Assembly: GCA_023653785.1 (NCBI GenBank)
Contig: JAMKCH010079164.1
Location: 1-64,000, forward strand
Origin: Ophioderma brevispina
Taxonomy: Eukaryota; Echinodermata; Ophiuroidea; Amphilepidida; Ophiodermatidae
Direction: 5' to 3'
DNA: 64,000 nt
A program made the translations under genes and the position numbers. Below, one piece after another: positions 22,081-33,073 of this stretch. Numbering within the stretch: position 1 is the first letter of the stretch; each line of letters begins with the position of its first letter. The notes under the pieces are model-generated. The model made no database searches and was not told the DNA's origin. It worked only from the letters and a program-made list of their open reading frames with translations.

Positions 22081-23613
22081 ACTTGTATTTTTTTTTTGAG
22101 GAAAAAAAAAAAAAAAAAAAAAAAAAACAAAAAAGGAAAAAACCAAAAAACATGCTTTACAAGGTTAATATAATACTTCTTCAATACAAAGGAAAGATGA
22201 CCCATGCCTGGAAAAGTAGGGAACTCAAACTATGTTCCTGGTAAATTTTGAAATGGAGGAATTTAGAGGAAAATAAAGAAAATACATAAAATTGAGGGAC
22301 ATTTGTGACAATCTTGGGAGTGGATGTTGATTGTGTTCCCGAGGATTTTGTATTTTCTGCTCATAACATTCAAAAACATAAAAAAAATAAAACATTAAAA
22401 TTTAAATATTGTGTACTTGTAGCATAATCAAATTTTTGTTAACAAACATAATGAACATATGGTGGTGTGGCTGGGGTGATAAACTGATAATACAAAGGAC
22501 GAAGGACAACGGCCTGTCATGTGATCAATTGGTCTTGTTACCAGCAGTTTCGACTGGTCTGTCCGGGCCAACAACGGTTTCAAGTGGGACATCTGCATAC
22601 ATACCTCCTTCCATTGTCTGTCAGTCAATTTATGATGTTATTTATGATGGGTAACTTAGGTCATTGGGTGATTGTTCCTATTTAAAAATGCCTGTTTGGC
22701 CATGTATTTTAGGTTAGGCCAAAAAAAATTTCTCTCACATTTGGCAAAAAAACGGTGTTATGTTTTTCGTTTTTTTTTAATGATCTTATGCAAAATGCAG
22801 AAACTCTTTTTATTGTGTTTTTGGTCCACTTATTTTTGCTGTTTCACACCAGTTTTCAATTTTTTTTTTCTTCAATTTTTTGCACCTAAAAACAAAGCCA
22901 AAATTGGGCTCTTTGCTTTGGGTTATGTAGCAAAGTGCCGCCACATACTTATGTGTGCAGGTCTTTGATACAACTCCTGGTCCCCCTTTTATTTATTTAT
23001 TTTTTTTGCTTATGTTATAGTATTCCGTTTACTTTCTGGTACATGTTACTGGGCATTTTTTATGCGGTTCATTTCAAGTTTATGCATGCTGCAAAACCAA
23101 GAAACTTGTGAATAAATCTGGAGATAACCTATTTTAGGTGTCCCAAGATGTGTCCTATACAGGCTAGACACCAATGCATATGGCTACCAAGACTATACTG
23201 ATTACACATATAACTTATCGAGGGTATCTGTTTGTCATTTTATGGTCGCAAAGAAAGAACTGATGGCTGACACGATTGCGATTAAATGGTAACACAAACA
23301 TGCAATGACCTCAGAGTCCTTGCCAAAGATAAGTTATTCATCTTCATTTCTTTTTTAGTGGAGGAACTCCAACAGATTTTTGAATTGACAAATATTACTT
23401 GTACTATTGAAATATTTGCAATGAATTCCAGATAATTTTGAGAGCTATTTGCAATTGGTAAAGTCACTACTGTGCATTTCCAACTACAAATACAAAGTGG
23501 GGTCAAATTCAAACTTTTTATTTTGCATAACAAGGAATGCAGCCAAAATAACATCCAAATCACAAAATCATGGAGATAGGCTGGAAAGCCATTTAGGCCT
23601 AAAAACCTACCCT
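22081..23613. other. Intron-like DNA
   Basis: An A-rich tract spans about 22100-22130. Several 80-100 codon open frames lie in AT-rich or T-rich sequence with no splice sites or synonymous-codon signal. No gene supported. Confidence 0.35.
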
Positions 23614-23990
23614 TTAAAGTGACAGGAGGAGATTTTTTATGGGATATGAATTTCTCCCAACCTCAAATTGATCACTGTATCGTTGTAGACACTCCCGAGA
23701 ACGTTATTGTAAGGTATCATTAACAAACAGTTCACAAGAAAAACCGCCAAACCCTTTTTTTTTGACCTTTCCTGCTATCGTAATCGAACCCCATAGAAAA
23801 CCATGCGTTGACTTTCTGTCCGTGCACGAGACAGAACTACAGAAATCATCATCTATTACATAAAGACGGCTGTATTCGGCTTATTCACTTCAGGTGTGAT
23901 CTAATACATGTAAGGATTCCAGATATGTAAAAAACCTATGTTGAGAAAAATGGGGGGTGCTTCTTTCTGGAAATCCCTCATTCTCTTTAA
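23614..23990 (+). mobile_element. MITE family B, copy 3
   Basis: TTAA both sides, TIR TTAAAGTGACAGGAG-GAGATTT, 377 bp. Near the centre TCTGTCCGTGCACGAGACAGA retains the palindrome with small insertions. Confidence 0.85.
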
Positions 23991-24587
23991 ATACAGAGCA
24001 TTATAAGAAAACCAATGAAACAAAAATTACCCACTTTTTCGCCACCATGCCTGTTCCTATTCGCATATGGCCAAATGCCAATACTTGAAATTTTAGAATA
24101 AACATGTAGACAAATGATATTAACATTTATTCAGATAAAACAAAAGCTACAAATTATGCCAGCACATTATGTGCATAATTATAATTCATAATCAAATAAT
24201 ACCTTATGATGGGGTAAAAGAATGTAAAACTGCTGCACGAATGGCATAAGAAACTTGGAAAACATACCATCATCCGTGTTCATGCATTAACCTACGTGTA
24301 AAGGTATTAAGCAGTTTCCCATATCTTTTTTCTTATTTTTAATTCATGGTAGGTGTCAAGCTAGAAACCAGTCTGTCTATGTACAATTCAATATTAAACT
24401 ATACAGAGTATCTGAAATGTGGTTATATATAATTAAGCTTCTGATTCTTGAGCTATTTAACCTTGAATATCACTCAAATGGTTAATTTTTAACTTCATGC
24501 TTATTTCTGAGAATAAATCACATTTTATCCTCTTGCATCAACTTGAGGGGAATCTTATGTCGCAAATCATGCTTAAAAGGTTTTTTA
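23991..24587. other. Intron-like DNA
   Basis: AT-rich, no gene or repeat recognised. Confidence 0.3.
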
Positions 24588-24589
24588 AC

Positions 24590-25325
24590 CCCATTTACCG
24601 AGGGGTGGTTACCCCCCCCCTTCAGTTTTTTTCCCCCGGCTTGCTAAAACCCCCTTTTTTGGTGCCAAATTCTTTAATGTAATTGTCATTGACATTTGTT
24701 TCACTGCTTTTCATCCAAAAACAACATCCACTGGGGTATGTGGTAAATACAGGGGATCCCAAAGTGATGGATGGGGGCCTCCCTTTGTTAGAGAAGTACC
24801 AACATGCCCTAGCACAACACAGAAAAATCCTAGGCACTTGATTTTGGTGCCAATCTAGCTATGGTCATACTCTTTCCATTGATACCAAAATGAGAACCAA
24901 CATGCCTAACACCCCCGCATTACGTCACAATGATGTCATAAAGTTCGCATGTGTAGCTCAATGGTCATTTCCATAGACACACACTGGAGAAAATTCAATT
25001 TTTTCGCAAAAAATGTTAGGATATCCCATATCCTGCGGTTTTGGCTCACTTGATGGGAAATGACTATTTTTTATAAATGAAGCGTTTTCGTGCTATCATA
25101 TGTTTTTTAAGGCCTAAAAGTTGCGAAATATCACTTTTCAACCCTATATTTCAGTATTTTCATACTTCCTCAACATATGACGTTTTGATACTCATAATGG
25201 GGGAGTTGGTACTTATTTGATACCATGGAAAAAAAATCTAAGCTACCCTTTGGCACCAAATTTCCGGGGAATCGGATGTTTCAGTACGAAATCACAGGGG
25301 GGTGGGAACCACCCCCCTTGGGATT
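24590..25325. mobile_element. Possible TIR element with GGTGG/CCACC ends
   Basis: The left end has GGGGTGGTTACCCCCC and the right end GGTGGGAACCACCCC. Just inside, TTGGTGCCAAATTC on the left mirrors TTTGGCACCAAATTTCC on the right. The interior is non-coding. Boundaries and family are uncertain. Confidence 0.35.
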
Positions 25326-25455
25326 TTGTTACAAAAAGTGGCTCAGGTATATTATGTTAAGGTTTAAATATACCATCATAGGAGTTAGATATTTTTAAAA
25401 GCAAGATTAAGAATTACATACAAAATAAATCAGCTTTTGTATATTTTTACCACAG

Positions 25456-25588
25456 CAGTACGCACGATGACTTCCAGTCACGCTCAAGCTCTGGCATTCA
25501 CCGCACTCCCATCAGCCCTTTGCTTACCAACTCCTTTCACTTACAATCACACTCCCAATTAAGAATTTTGATATGCTCACTTATCTAA
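25456..25588 (+). CDS. Weak candidate terminal exon
   Basis: An acceptor-like TATTTTTACCACAG precedes 25456. After one base the frame reads 43 codons to a TAA at 25586-25588, including DDFQSRSSSGIHRTPIS, with three different serine codons. Entry is in phase 2, which does not fit the preferred frame of the exon at 15655. No donor is visible. It could be a chance frame; I do not recognise a product. Confidence 0.2.
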
Positions 25589-25609
25589 GTCGCAATCCAA
25601 TATAAAAAT

Positions 25610-25916
25610 CTAAAGGTGCAACGATAAGCTTTCACATATCAGGTGGTCCCTTAAAAAATCGAAAGTACTGATTTATTGCCTGATGTAAAGCTTTCCAAAA
25701 AAAAAGTGAAAGTTAAAAAAATAAAAAACTTTAAATGTTTCTTTGGTACAAAAATTGTGAATTTCTACTAATTCGTATAGGATCCAATCGAATTCATCCT
25801 ATGTTTTTACATTGAAATATAGCCAAATACAAGGTAAGAAATCTATTGAGTGTCTAATCTTTATAAATTACATATTACCCATTTTGGGTGCCTCAAAATC
25901 TCTCGTTCACCTTTAA
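25610..25916 (+). mobile_element. MITE family A, copy 5
   Basis: Starts CTAAAGGTGCAACGATAAGC and ends AAAATCTCTCGTTCACCTTTAA (22 bp at 25895-25916). About 50 bp of the middle are missing compared with other copies. Confidence 0.75.
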
Positions 25917-25950
25917 AGGCTGAGTTCAGAGATTTTGAAAATTATAATTT
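25913..25950 (+). mobile_element. Solo MITE C terminus
   Basis: TTAAAGGCTGAGTTCAGAG is a family C left end that shares its TTAA with the right end of MITE A copy 5. The rest of a C element is not present. Confidence 0.5.
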
Positions 25951-27395
25951 TTGGGGGCATTCATTAATACAAAATCTTTAAAAAGGAAAGGGCGAGTCAA
26001 GGGGAATATCTATGTAAAAGGTAGGGAAGGGATAACAAATGACATTTTGTGGGAGTTTTGGCAAGTTGACTTATGTGACTTTTGCACATACTTAACCGAG
26101 GCAATACTGAATGTAAAATATTTAACACAGATTGAATAGTGGCTATCATATACCTCTTGGGACATTTACGATTTTTTAAAGGGAAGATAATTGTAGCGCA
26201 ATCAACATAGAACCTTATGCGGGAAAACAATCAACGCTATACTTATATACCCACCCACAAGATGACCACTGCAGACTCACCGAGGCATAAATTGGAAGAA
26301 GCATTCCGATATTTTGCATGCCGACTGACGAAAGTATTTTAGCAGGATTTGGCCCACATACCAAGCGTGATCAATAATCATTTTGTTTTAAATATTATAA
26401 AGCCCTTCCCAAAATGTAACGCTCCCACTTTCAACACATGTCACCCAATGACTTCATTTTCTTTTCTTAAATTTTACCTTCTTTCACCCAACGACTTAAA
26501 GTTTCAAAATGTTTTTGAAAAAATGTTCATCACGCCATGCACTATTGATTCAATTCATCTACCAACTTAGAACCTACATTCGTTACTTCAGGACATCGTA
26601 CTGTCGATTCACGTAATTGAATCGTTCAAATATCACCTTTATAAGAAGTGTGCAATTGCAATCTATCTATCTACTAAAAATGAGATCAATGGTTCAACCA
26701 TCTAGTACAGGTCCCACACGGGAGAAATGCACTAGTATACTAAAAATGATATCTGTTGTCCGACTATGCGTTTTGACGCACATTGACCTATGGAGCTGAT
26801 GTTTGGCCTACAGGTAAGAAAACAACACCCTGAGGTTTTATCAGGTTCAGGGACCCAAAAAATCCAAAAGTCCATCTGGAGGTCAATTTGTCATAAAAAT
26901 GCCATATAAATGCAAAAGACCGCTAACCTGAGCAAAGAACAAGTAGGAGGTTTCAAAGTCACACACACACACAACACATCACACACACACCACAGACACA
27001 CACCAAGACAAAGGTTCCTTTCAATTTGGCAAAAACCCATTAAACAAGACAGCTTGGGCGACTACATAGTTTTACATCTATACTTGACTGCAGATCACTT
27101 TTGCAACATACAATCACTGCATCACTGGTAAATAATTGTAATAAGTAATCACTTTTCAACATGTCTAAATTTAATATTAGAATGAGTTCGTATTATCAGT
27201 CATGATCAATCAACATACTACGCATGGCAGCCAAAAAATTTAAAAACCTCATAAAGGTGACTATCCAATCAAAATCCAGCCATTTATGTTTCCTCTAGGC
27301 CTCCCTTTCATAAAAGCAATTAAATCAGTCCAACCGTTTGGTTAGTGAAACGGATTTTGAAACGTTTTTATTCATAACATCCAAGGAAAACATTC
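25951..27395. other. Intron-like DNA with CA microsatellite
   Basis: A CA-rich simple repeat lies at about 26958-27006. Otherwise AT-rich with chance open frames only. Confidence 0.35.
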
Positions 27396-27706
27396 TTAAT
27401 ATACTGAGGAGATTTCCAGAAAGAGCGCCCAATTTTCCGAACCCCTTTTTTTTACATATTTGGAATGCTTACCAGTGATTATCGCACCTGAAGTGAATAA
27501 TCGATGATTTAGTAGTTTTCTGTCGTGCCGACATAACGTCAAGCTGGTTTTCTATAGGGACATTACGATAGCGAGCAAGTTCAAAACAAGTTGCGGTTTT
27601 CTTTTGGCACTTTTTTGTCCAATAACCGTCGACATGTTCTCGGTAGTGATCTACAACTGATCCAGGGAAAGTTTAAGAGAAATCGTATCCTCCTCCGGTC
27701 CTTTAA
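27396..27706 (-). mobile_element. MITE family B, copy 4
   Basis: The right end is TATCCTCCTCCGGTCCTTTAA; the left end is degenerate (ACTGAGGAGATTTCCAGAAAG). Interior matches copy 1 (CACCTGAAGTGAATAA, TTCTGTCGTGCCGACA, TTACGATAGCGAGCAAG). About 60 bp shorter than other copies. Confidence 0.75.
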
Positions 27707-28444
27707 ATGGGCATTTCGTGATCACAGCATGTACCCTGTTTTCCTAAAAGAAATAGATTTGGTTTATATCATCTGAACCGTTGCTCTAAGTATTCAATAA
27801 ACAATCATCCTTTTTTTACTAATTACCTTCGCATACCAATTACATGGATATTTCCTCTTGACTCGCCCTTTCTTTTTAAAGAATTTTATTTCTTATTGAT
27901 ATCGCCCACGACTTGCTGCATGCGGTGCACTCATAACGATTTAAAGACGCTGTTAACCAGCATATCACTGTAAAAAATTACAAATAAAAATATTCCTTGA
28001 CAACATATACTAATTTCATAATTTTTCGTCAATATTTCGTTTTTACGTGTTAAGCCAATGGCGATGTCTAAAATTTGGGATTTCTTGGCCGCACTCCCCT
28101 GTTGCCGGTTACGCCCTCTATATTCATGTTTTTATTTTAGTGTTACCCCGTCGTGTTTTTAGTGCATTATCGCTCACGACGGTAAGCAGGTGTGGAAGTG
28201 TGATCGCTTTGTATTTCTACTCTTTTGAACATCAATATCTTTTTGTAAATGTACGTTCATGTTTTCGCTGGGCCTATCTTATTGAGTACATATATCCATA
28301 TGACGTAAAATTGCACAACATTTCATAAACTATCATACATGTAGGTTTTAGAGGATATAAACGGCACGAATATTTTATGCAAAACTGCTAGTTGAAAAGT
28401 AGGGGGGGGGGGGTTTTTTTTTTTTTCAAAACCCAAGCGAATAG
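27707..28444. other. Intron-like DNA
   Basis: AT-rich, ends in a G run followed by a T run at 28399-28424. No gene recognised. Confidence 0.3.
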
Positions 28445-28447
28445 AGC

Positions 28448-28467
28448 GGGTAGCCCGTAGGCTACCC
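28448..28467. repeat. Short hairpin at a MITE break
   Basis: GGGTAGCC-CGTA-GGCTACCC, perfect 8-bp arms with a 4-base loop. It sits exactly where MITE C copy 1 loses its left end. Confidence 0.6.
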
Positions 28468-28790
28468 TCGCCCAAAAATAGTCATCTAGAACTAAAGATA
28501 GTCAACTAAAATACTTAATTCGAAAGTTACAGATGAATCGGATTTTTTGTTTTCATGCAGTAAATATTTATGCGCAGTGTAACAGTGCCATAGGATACCG
28601 TGTATAACGAAAATTCCGGATCCGGAATTTTATAACAAAGTTGTGATTTTCTATATGAAGGACTGTGTTTTTAGCTTACTTATTTCACACAGTGATTTGT
28701 ATATGGACAAGCATTATGCATATGCAAAAAACATGATTTGTTTGAAAAATAAGCACGCCCTCATCGGGAAAACTCTGAGTCAGCCTTTAA
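28468..28790 (-). mobile_element. MITE family C, copy 1 (one end lost)
   Basis: The right end is AACTCTGAGTCAGCCTTTAA; the central palindrome ATTCCGGATCCGGAAT is intact. The opposite TIR is replaced by the hairpin and G/T-run sequence. Confidence 0.8.
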
Positions 28791-28889
28791 CCTAGTACAC
28801 TTACAATCAAATCAAGGTACAATATCTCATATTCTTCAAAACCTAGTTCACTTACAATCCTAGCTGAGAAATCTCATATTTCTCATACC

Positions 28890-29031
28890 TTAGCAGGCGC
28901 GGACCAGGGAGGGGGCGCGCGCCTCCCGGTAATTCTGCAAAATCTTGCAAATCAGCCCATTTTGGACAATTTTCACCTGTCACCCCCTTAATTTTGACGA
29001 TTTTTTTCAAATCCGATCCGCCCCTGCTTAG
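28890..29031. mobile_element. Small TIR element, AGCAGGCGCGGACC
   Basis: TTAGCAGGCGCGGACCAGG at the left pairs with GATCCGCCCCTGCTTA at the right. Length about 140 bp, non-coding. Confidence 0.6.
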
Positions 29032-29611
29032 TTCATTTGCAGTCGCAATTGGAGTCAGAAATCTTGTGGGAATTTGTCAAGGATCAATGCTGAAGTTGTC
29101 AAAGAAAAGAGCTCAAGTAAAGACTGTCAAAAAAACCTTTACCCTAAAAGCACCCCCAATTTTAGGTCTTTAAGTATTTATGCTAATTATTTTTAAAAAA
29201 TTTATTAGCTTTTCAAAACAGCTGAACCCCCATTGAATTTGGGTCCCTAAGGTGTAGTTGTCCCTTATTTAATGAAATCTGTGTTTTACTAACACATACA
29301 CACTAGGTTGTGCACACATTAACACACGTTTCAATGATGCGTTAAAGACAGCCTGTCCGTGTTACAAGATAAAATTATAGATATCATTAAATAAAGGACA
29401 TGACTTTGTGCATATCTTGTGCGATAGTTTATGCTCTGTGAAATGATTCTTGTTTTAGGGGGTAGTCACAACTGGCCTCATTGGCCTTTTGTGTGTGTGT
29501 GTGTGCATTATGTTTGCCATTTATATTTGTGTATATTTAATGGAAATAAAGACAATGATGATAATTGGGATGCTCAACAACAAAAAACTTTTATTTTTGT
29601 CCTTCCTACAG
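29032..29611. other. Intron sequence before a candidate exon
   Basis: Contains a short TG microsatellite at about 29489-29506. It ends in the pyrimidine-rich acceptor TTTTTGTCCTTCCTACAG. Confidence 0.35.
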
Positions 29612-29719
29612 CCTAGCCTATTATCAACATATCCACAAAGAAGAAAGCCTGATTCCCCTATCTATCAGCAACACAAAAAGCCCAGCCAGCCACAACAACA
29701 GCAGCCACAGCAACATGGG
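29612..29719 (+). CDS. Candidate Gln/Pro-rich exon, same gene as 15655
   Basis: This has the best splice context in the window: a strong pyrimidine tract and TACAG acceptor, and a GGG|GTAAGG donor. The 108-nt exon is exactly 36 open codons in phase 0, matching the phase-0 exit of 15655-15746. It reads basic and then Gln-rich, with RRKPDSPIYQQHKKPSQPQ. Glutamine is written with both CAA and CAG, which favours this frame over the also-open +1 frame. No domain is recognised; such stretches are typical of disordered parts of transcription or RNA regulators. An indel in the final G4 run would change the exit phase. Confidence 0.5.
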
Positions 29720-29854
29720 GTAAGGCATACTAGGCATTGTGAGGGCGCTCTCATTTAAGAGGTCGTTTTTAGGTTAGTTTCATGTTGAAATCGGAAGGAC
29801 CTTATGGCAGCATGATTTGTGTGTCTGTTTGTTTCTGTTTGTGTGTGAAACTTT

Positions 29855-30310
29855 TGGTATACACTTTTGGTTAAAACGTTGTGTAGCTTTTTAGTGCAGT
29901 AATGGATCCATTCCATGTGTGGTAAAATACATTGAGACAAGGGGTCTTATGTGGGGTAACAGATGAGGAGATCAAAGGTCATTCATGGGTAACTTTGGGT
30001 CATTATATGGGATATACACTTTTGGTTAAAATGTTGTCTAGCTTTTTTAGTGCAGTGATGGATCAAGTTCAAACTTTTACATTGAGACCAGGGGTCTTAT
30101 ATGGGATAGCAGATGAGGAGGTAAAATGTCATTCAGGGCTCACTTAGGGTCATTATATCTTGTGCATGTGGCTGAATACTTGGTTAAAATGTTGTCTAGC
30201 TTTTTTAGTGCAGTGGTGGATGAAGTTCATACTTGGTATACTTATATGTTGAGTCAAAAATCATTCAGGAGTCACTTGGGGTCATTATATTGCTGTACAC
30301 TTATTCTTTG
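29855..30310 (+). repeat. Tandem repeat, ~150-165 bp unit
   Basis: Three imperfect units. Each carries ACTTTTGGTTAAAA (or a variant), TGTCTAGCTTTTTTAGTGCA, GTGATGGAT, then in the first two TTGAGAC-AGGGGTCTTAT and AGATGAGGAG, and a GTCATTCA-GG.TCA block. Units begin at about 29863, 30016 and 30176. Confidence 0.8.
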
Positions 30311-30469
30311 ACCACATATATCGGATGACCTATTTGGGACCACTGTCCTTATTTTTTTTTGCATGTAGAGATTTACTCTAGCAACACAACTAGTACATTA
30401 GTACGCCCAAGTTTGACCCTCGGTCGGGTGTCCATGCGGTTTCAGATATATGCGTTTGTTTTACAGTCC

Positions 30470-30595
30470 ATACTTGGCCTCACAGGTTTTCTCCAGGTAC
30501 TCTGGTTTCCTCATGCTTCTAAAACGGGGCTTTCTTCCCTGACACGATGACACGATAGTGTTGATGTGTCGTTAAATACTAATACCTTCTCCTCC
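30470..30595 (+). mobile_element. SINE-like repeat fragment
   Basis: GGTTTTCTCCAGGTACTCTG, GGTTTCCTCA and GTGTTGATGTGTCGTTAAAT form a block seen in the 3-prime part of many invertebrate SINEs. No clear A and B boxes upstream here, so it is likely a truncated copy. Confidence 0.5.
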
Positions 30596-30686
30596 TTAGT
30601 ACAGGGGAGGAAGTCTGTATGCCCAATATGATTTTGAGTAGTTTGGGGTAAAAGGTTTTCTTTATGGCAATCCATTATAGACATAA

Positions 30687-30752
30687 CTAGAATTTTGCAG
30701 TTCTTGGCTTTCATGCTCGCTATATTCATAGAATATAATGCATGGGCCACCT
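30687..30752 (-). repeat. Dispersed repeat, copy 2
   Basis: Inverted partner of 18945-19006, with TTTGCAGTTCTTGGC and GCTCGCTATATTCAT blocks. Confidence 0.5.
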
Positions 30753-30799
30753 TAACCTATCAGGTTTAACTTTTAGGTTGACCTTTTTGGTTGACGAGG

Positions 30800-30995
30800 G
30801 ACATAGTATACAAATATTGACTGCTTTGAGGGGCATGGTAAAAATTATAGGCCCAAGGTGATCTCAAAAACCATACTATCCCCCGAAGCGAAGCTGAGGG
30901 GCATAGTATGGGTTTTGAGATCACCGAGGGCCTATAATTTTTAACATGCCCCGAAAAAAAGCAGTCAATATTTGTTTTATATACCGAATTAAAAG
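30800..30995. mobile_element. Near-perfect palindrome (hairpin MITE)
   Basis: ATATTGACTGCTTTGAGGGG, AAAATTATAGGCCC and TGATCTCAAAAACCATACTA on the left are repeated in reverse order and complement on the right. Only about six bases (AAGCGA region) form the loop. Arms are about 90 bp. Confidence 0.8.
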
Positions 30996-31221
30996 ATCTC
31001 TGTCATCTAATTTGTTAAAGCACACCTCATAATAGGCCTAGGTTATCACTCTATACGGTATGAATTCAGTAGTATTCTTCTGCCACACAGCATCATTCAA
31101 CATGCAGTTTATTCCATTGAGGCTGCCGAATTCACAGGGTGGTGGCACAATACTAAATTCTTTCCCATTATACTAGGCCTTTTTATGATATTATAACAAC
31201 AAACTATTTAGCTACATTTAC

Positions 31222-31386
31222 CTGACGAGCAGATGCATAGAATTTGGTCAATAATCCATCGTGTTCCAAATTCGACAGCTTGAGCACATCATTGATATCT
31301 CCATTTACAGATGCAGCGTGGAGATATTTCTTTAAGATTTTTGTAGCATAGTTGACCTGTTTTTGTGTTCTTGCTAACGGCTGCCT
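31222..31386 (-). CDS. Exon encoding a DUF3504 / Crypton-recombinase-like N-terminal segment
   Basis: The minus strand reads 55 open codons ending in CGTCAG|GTAAATG, a good donor. The acceptor is ACTAG before AGGCAGCC, with an in-frame TAG just upstream marking the intron side. Visible segments are NYATKILKKYLHAA, then NDVLKLSNLEHDG and LLTKFYASARQ. This fits the helical N-terminal pattern of DUF3504 proteins (the Crypton-derived family that includes ZMYM2-4, QRICH1, KIAA1958): a conserved aromatic/hydrophobic helix, a spacer, then a Leu-x-x-Phe-x-x-x-x-Arg helix. That region lies just before the recombinase fold. The next exon, which should continue into the catalytic part, was not found here. 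The exon lies inside the putative intron between plus-strand exons 29612 and 31903. It may be a domesticated gene or an old Crypton copy. Confidence 0.55.
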
Positions 31387-31902
31387 CTAGTATTATGTCA
31401 AACAGTCATTCCTCAGGCATATCTTGGCTGTAATTCAGCCATAATTCATCCAAATTGACCGGTTTGTTTACGCACTGTTTACATTTCAACAATTAGCACT
31501 GACTGGGCCTGGGTGAAGAGAGGTCGTCTGCGATGGTTATTGATAATCATCTCTGCTACAGCCATGGCACTACACTTTTACATGTATAGTGTGTGTAATG
31601 GTAGTACCGAGTCGTGCAGAAGAGACTATAATTGTTGAATTCAGGGCATGGCAATTGCTATGCCTTGCAATAGTGAATGCAATGCCCTGCAGACCTGAGT
31701 TTATGAATGAGTAGTAAATTTAATGGTCCCTACTTTTAAACCCATCATATTACAGGATCTTTAATGAGGTACTTAACACATCCATTGGCGGTCCCAAAAA
31801 AATTAATGTATTCAATTTGTGAATGCACTCCACTCATGCATTATCTTAACCTGTTAACCATAGACTCATCAATTTGTCTTCATTCCTTTTCTGTTTTACA
31901 AG

Positions 31903-31978
31903 GTCTATTACTCCAGTAATCAACACCCCAGGATCAAGCTCTACCTTCACACCCACAACACCAGCAAGCATCATATAG
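31903..31978 (+). CDS. Candidate third exon of the plus-strand gene
   Basis: A strong tract CTTCATTCCTTTTCTGTTTT with ACAAG acceptor precedes 31903, and GTACTA could be a donor after 31978. Two frames compete. Continuing phase 0 from 29719 gives a frame reading VYYSSNQHPRIK. The frame in which one base is carried over reads ITPVINTPGSSSTFTPTTP with varied serine codons and stops at TAG 31976-31978, a plausible protein end. A one-base error in the G4 run at 29717-29720 would make the second frame continuous. Confidence 0.35.
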
Positions 31979-32360
31979 GTACTAGATACCTAGCCATACC
32001 ACACAATAACCCAGAGAACAAGTTGTTAATTTGTCCAGACTGGGCCACCACAAGTCTTGCATAGGTACTAGATACCTATACTCTTCCAGCTCGAAGTAAC
32101 AATTCGACGTCGGATTTCTAAATTGTACCGACTTTCAGCACATGCTTAGCAAAGCACAAGCGCATTACAACTGAAAGGCGGCACATGGACATACAACACG
32201 CGCGTTGTCACTTCATACTTCAGGCAAGACAAAGTATAGCCCATAGACACAAGATACCCAGGACAGGTTTCTTATTTTGCCATAGACTAGGGTGCCACCA
32301 CAAACCTTGCATAGGTACTATATACCTAGCCTTACGACACAAGTTAACCCAGGTTATGTT
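31979..32360 (+). repeat. Imperfect repeats around CATAGGTACTAGATACCT
   Basis: GTACTAGATACCTAGCC followed by ACACAA-TAACCCAG and a GCCACCACAA-CTTGCATAG end recur at about 31979, 32062 and 32312, with a partial unit near 32230. The first unit starts exactly at the candidate donor of the exon at 31903. Confidence 0.55.
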
Positions 32361-33073
32361 CCTTACTTTAATAACAGAGCTTCACGAGATAACTACAATC
32401 CTTGGCCAAAAGAAGCTTGGAACACTTAAGTGTATTCAAGTGTGAAAACTGCGCTCTCCCATCCCCTACAATTGTTTGTACCGACGTCAGTGTTTCAGCA
32501 TGTTTTTAGAATGTGTTCCAACATTGTCATGTGGAAAGAGGGGAAGGTAATTAACGTCCTTGTTTTCTTCTCAGTCGTCTTGCGGCACAACTTTTCACCA
32601 TCGTAAAAAGTCTCATATTGATTGACTCAAGAAAGTGTTCCAGTAACTTTTGGCAGGATTTGTCGGTTTAAAGCATACACCAGATGAACCCAGGAGGGGC
32701 ATAGCCAGGATTTTATTGGGGGCCTCAGATTCCTGAATTACCAAATTTCCCAAATGTTGTTTAGCATCGAATTCTAAAATTTTGACGACTGCGGGGGTAA
32801 GGACGAAGGCCAACATCACCCTCAACAACATGTTCTATTTCATTTGCTCACAAAACCCTCAAAACAACAGCTTTTAGACAAAATGCACCATAGTGTACCA
32901 ACAGAACATTAAGGTCGGGGACATGTCCTCTGGCTGGTCCTCTTGACCCAGACACTTCATATCCTTTCGTGGACACTCTAACCTCAAACCTAAGTATTAG
33001 AGCTTTTTTTTAAAAGGCCATGTGAGTGCTCTATCCTACGCTATCCCCTACATCACTAAGAAAAAAGGTGGGC
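32361..33073. other. Intron or intergenic DNA
   Basis: No gene supported. An AGGAGGGGCATAGCCAGG block near 32690 resembles the end of a GGCATA-type DNA element. Confidence 0.35.

Noticed and set aside
26700..26830. Exon ending at a CTACAG|GTAAGA donor with a LTYGADVWPT-like translation
   Set aside because: The open frame is only 13 codons after a stop; it may be a scrap of a LINE reverse transcriptase, but it is too short to call.
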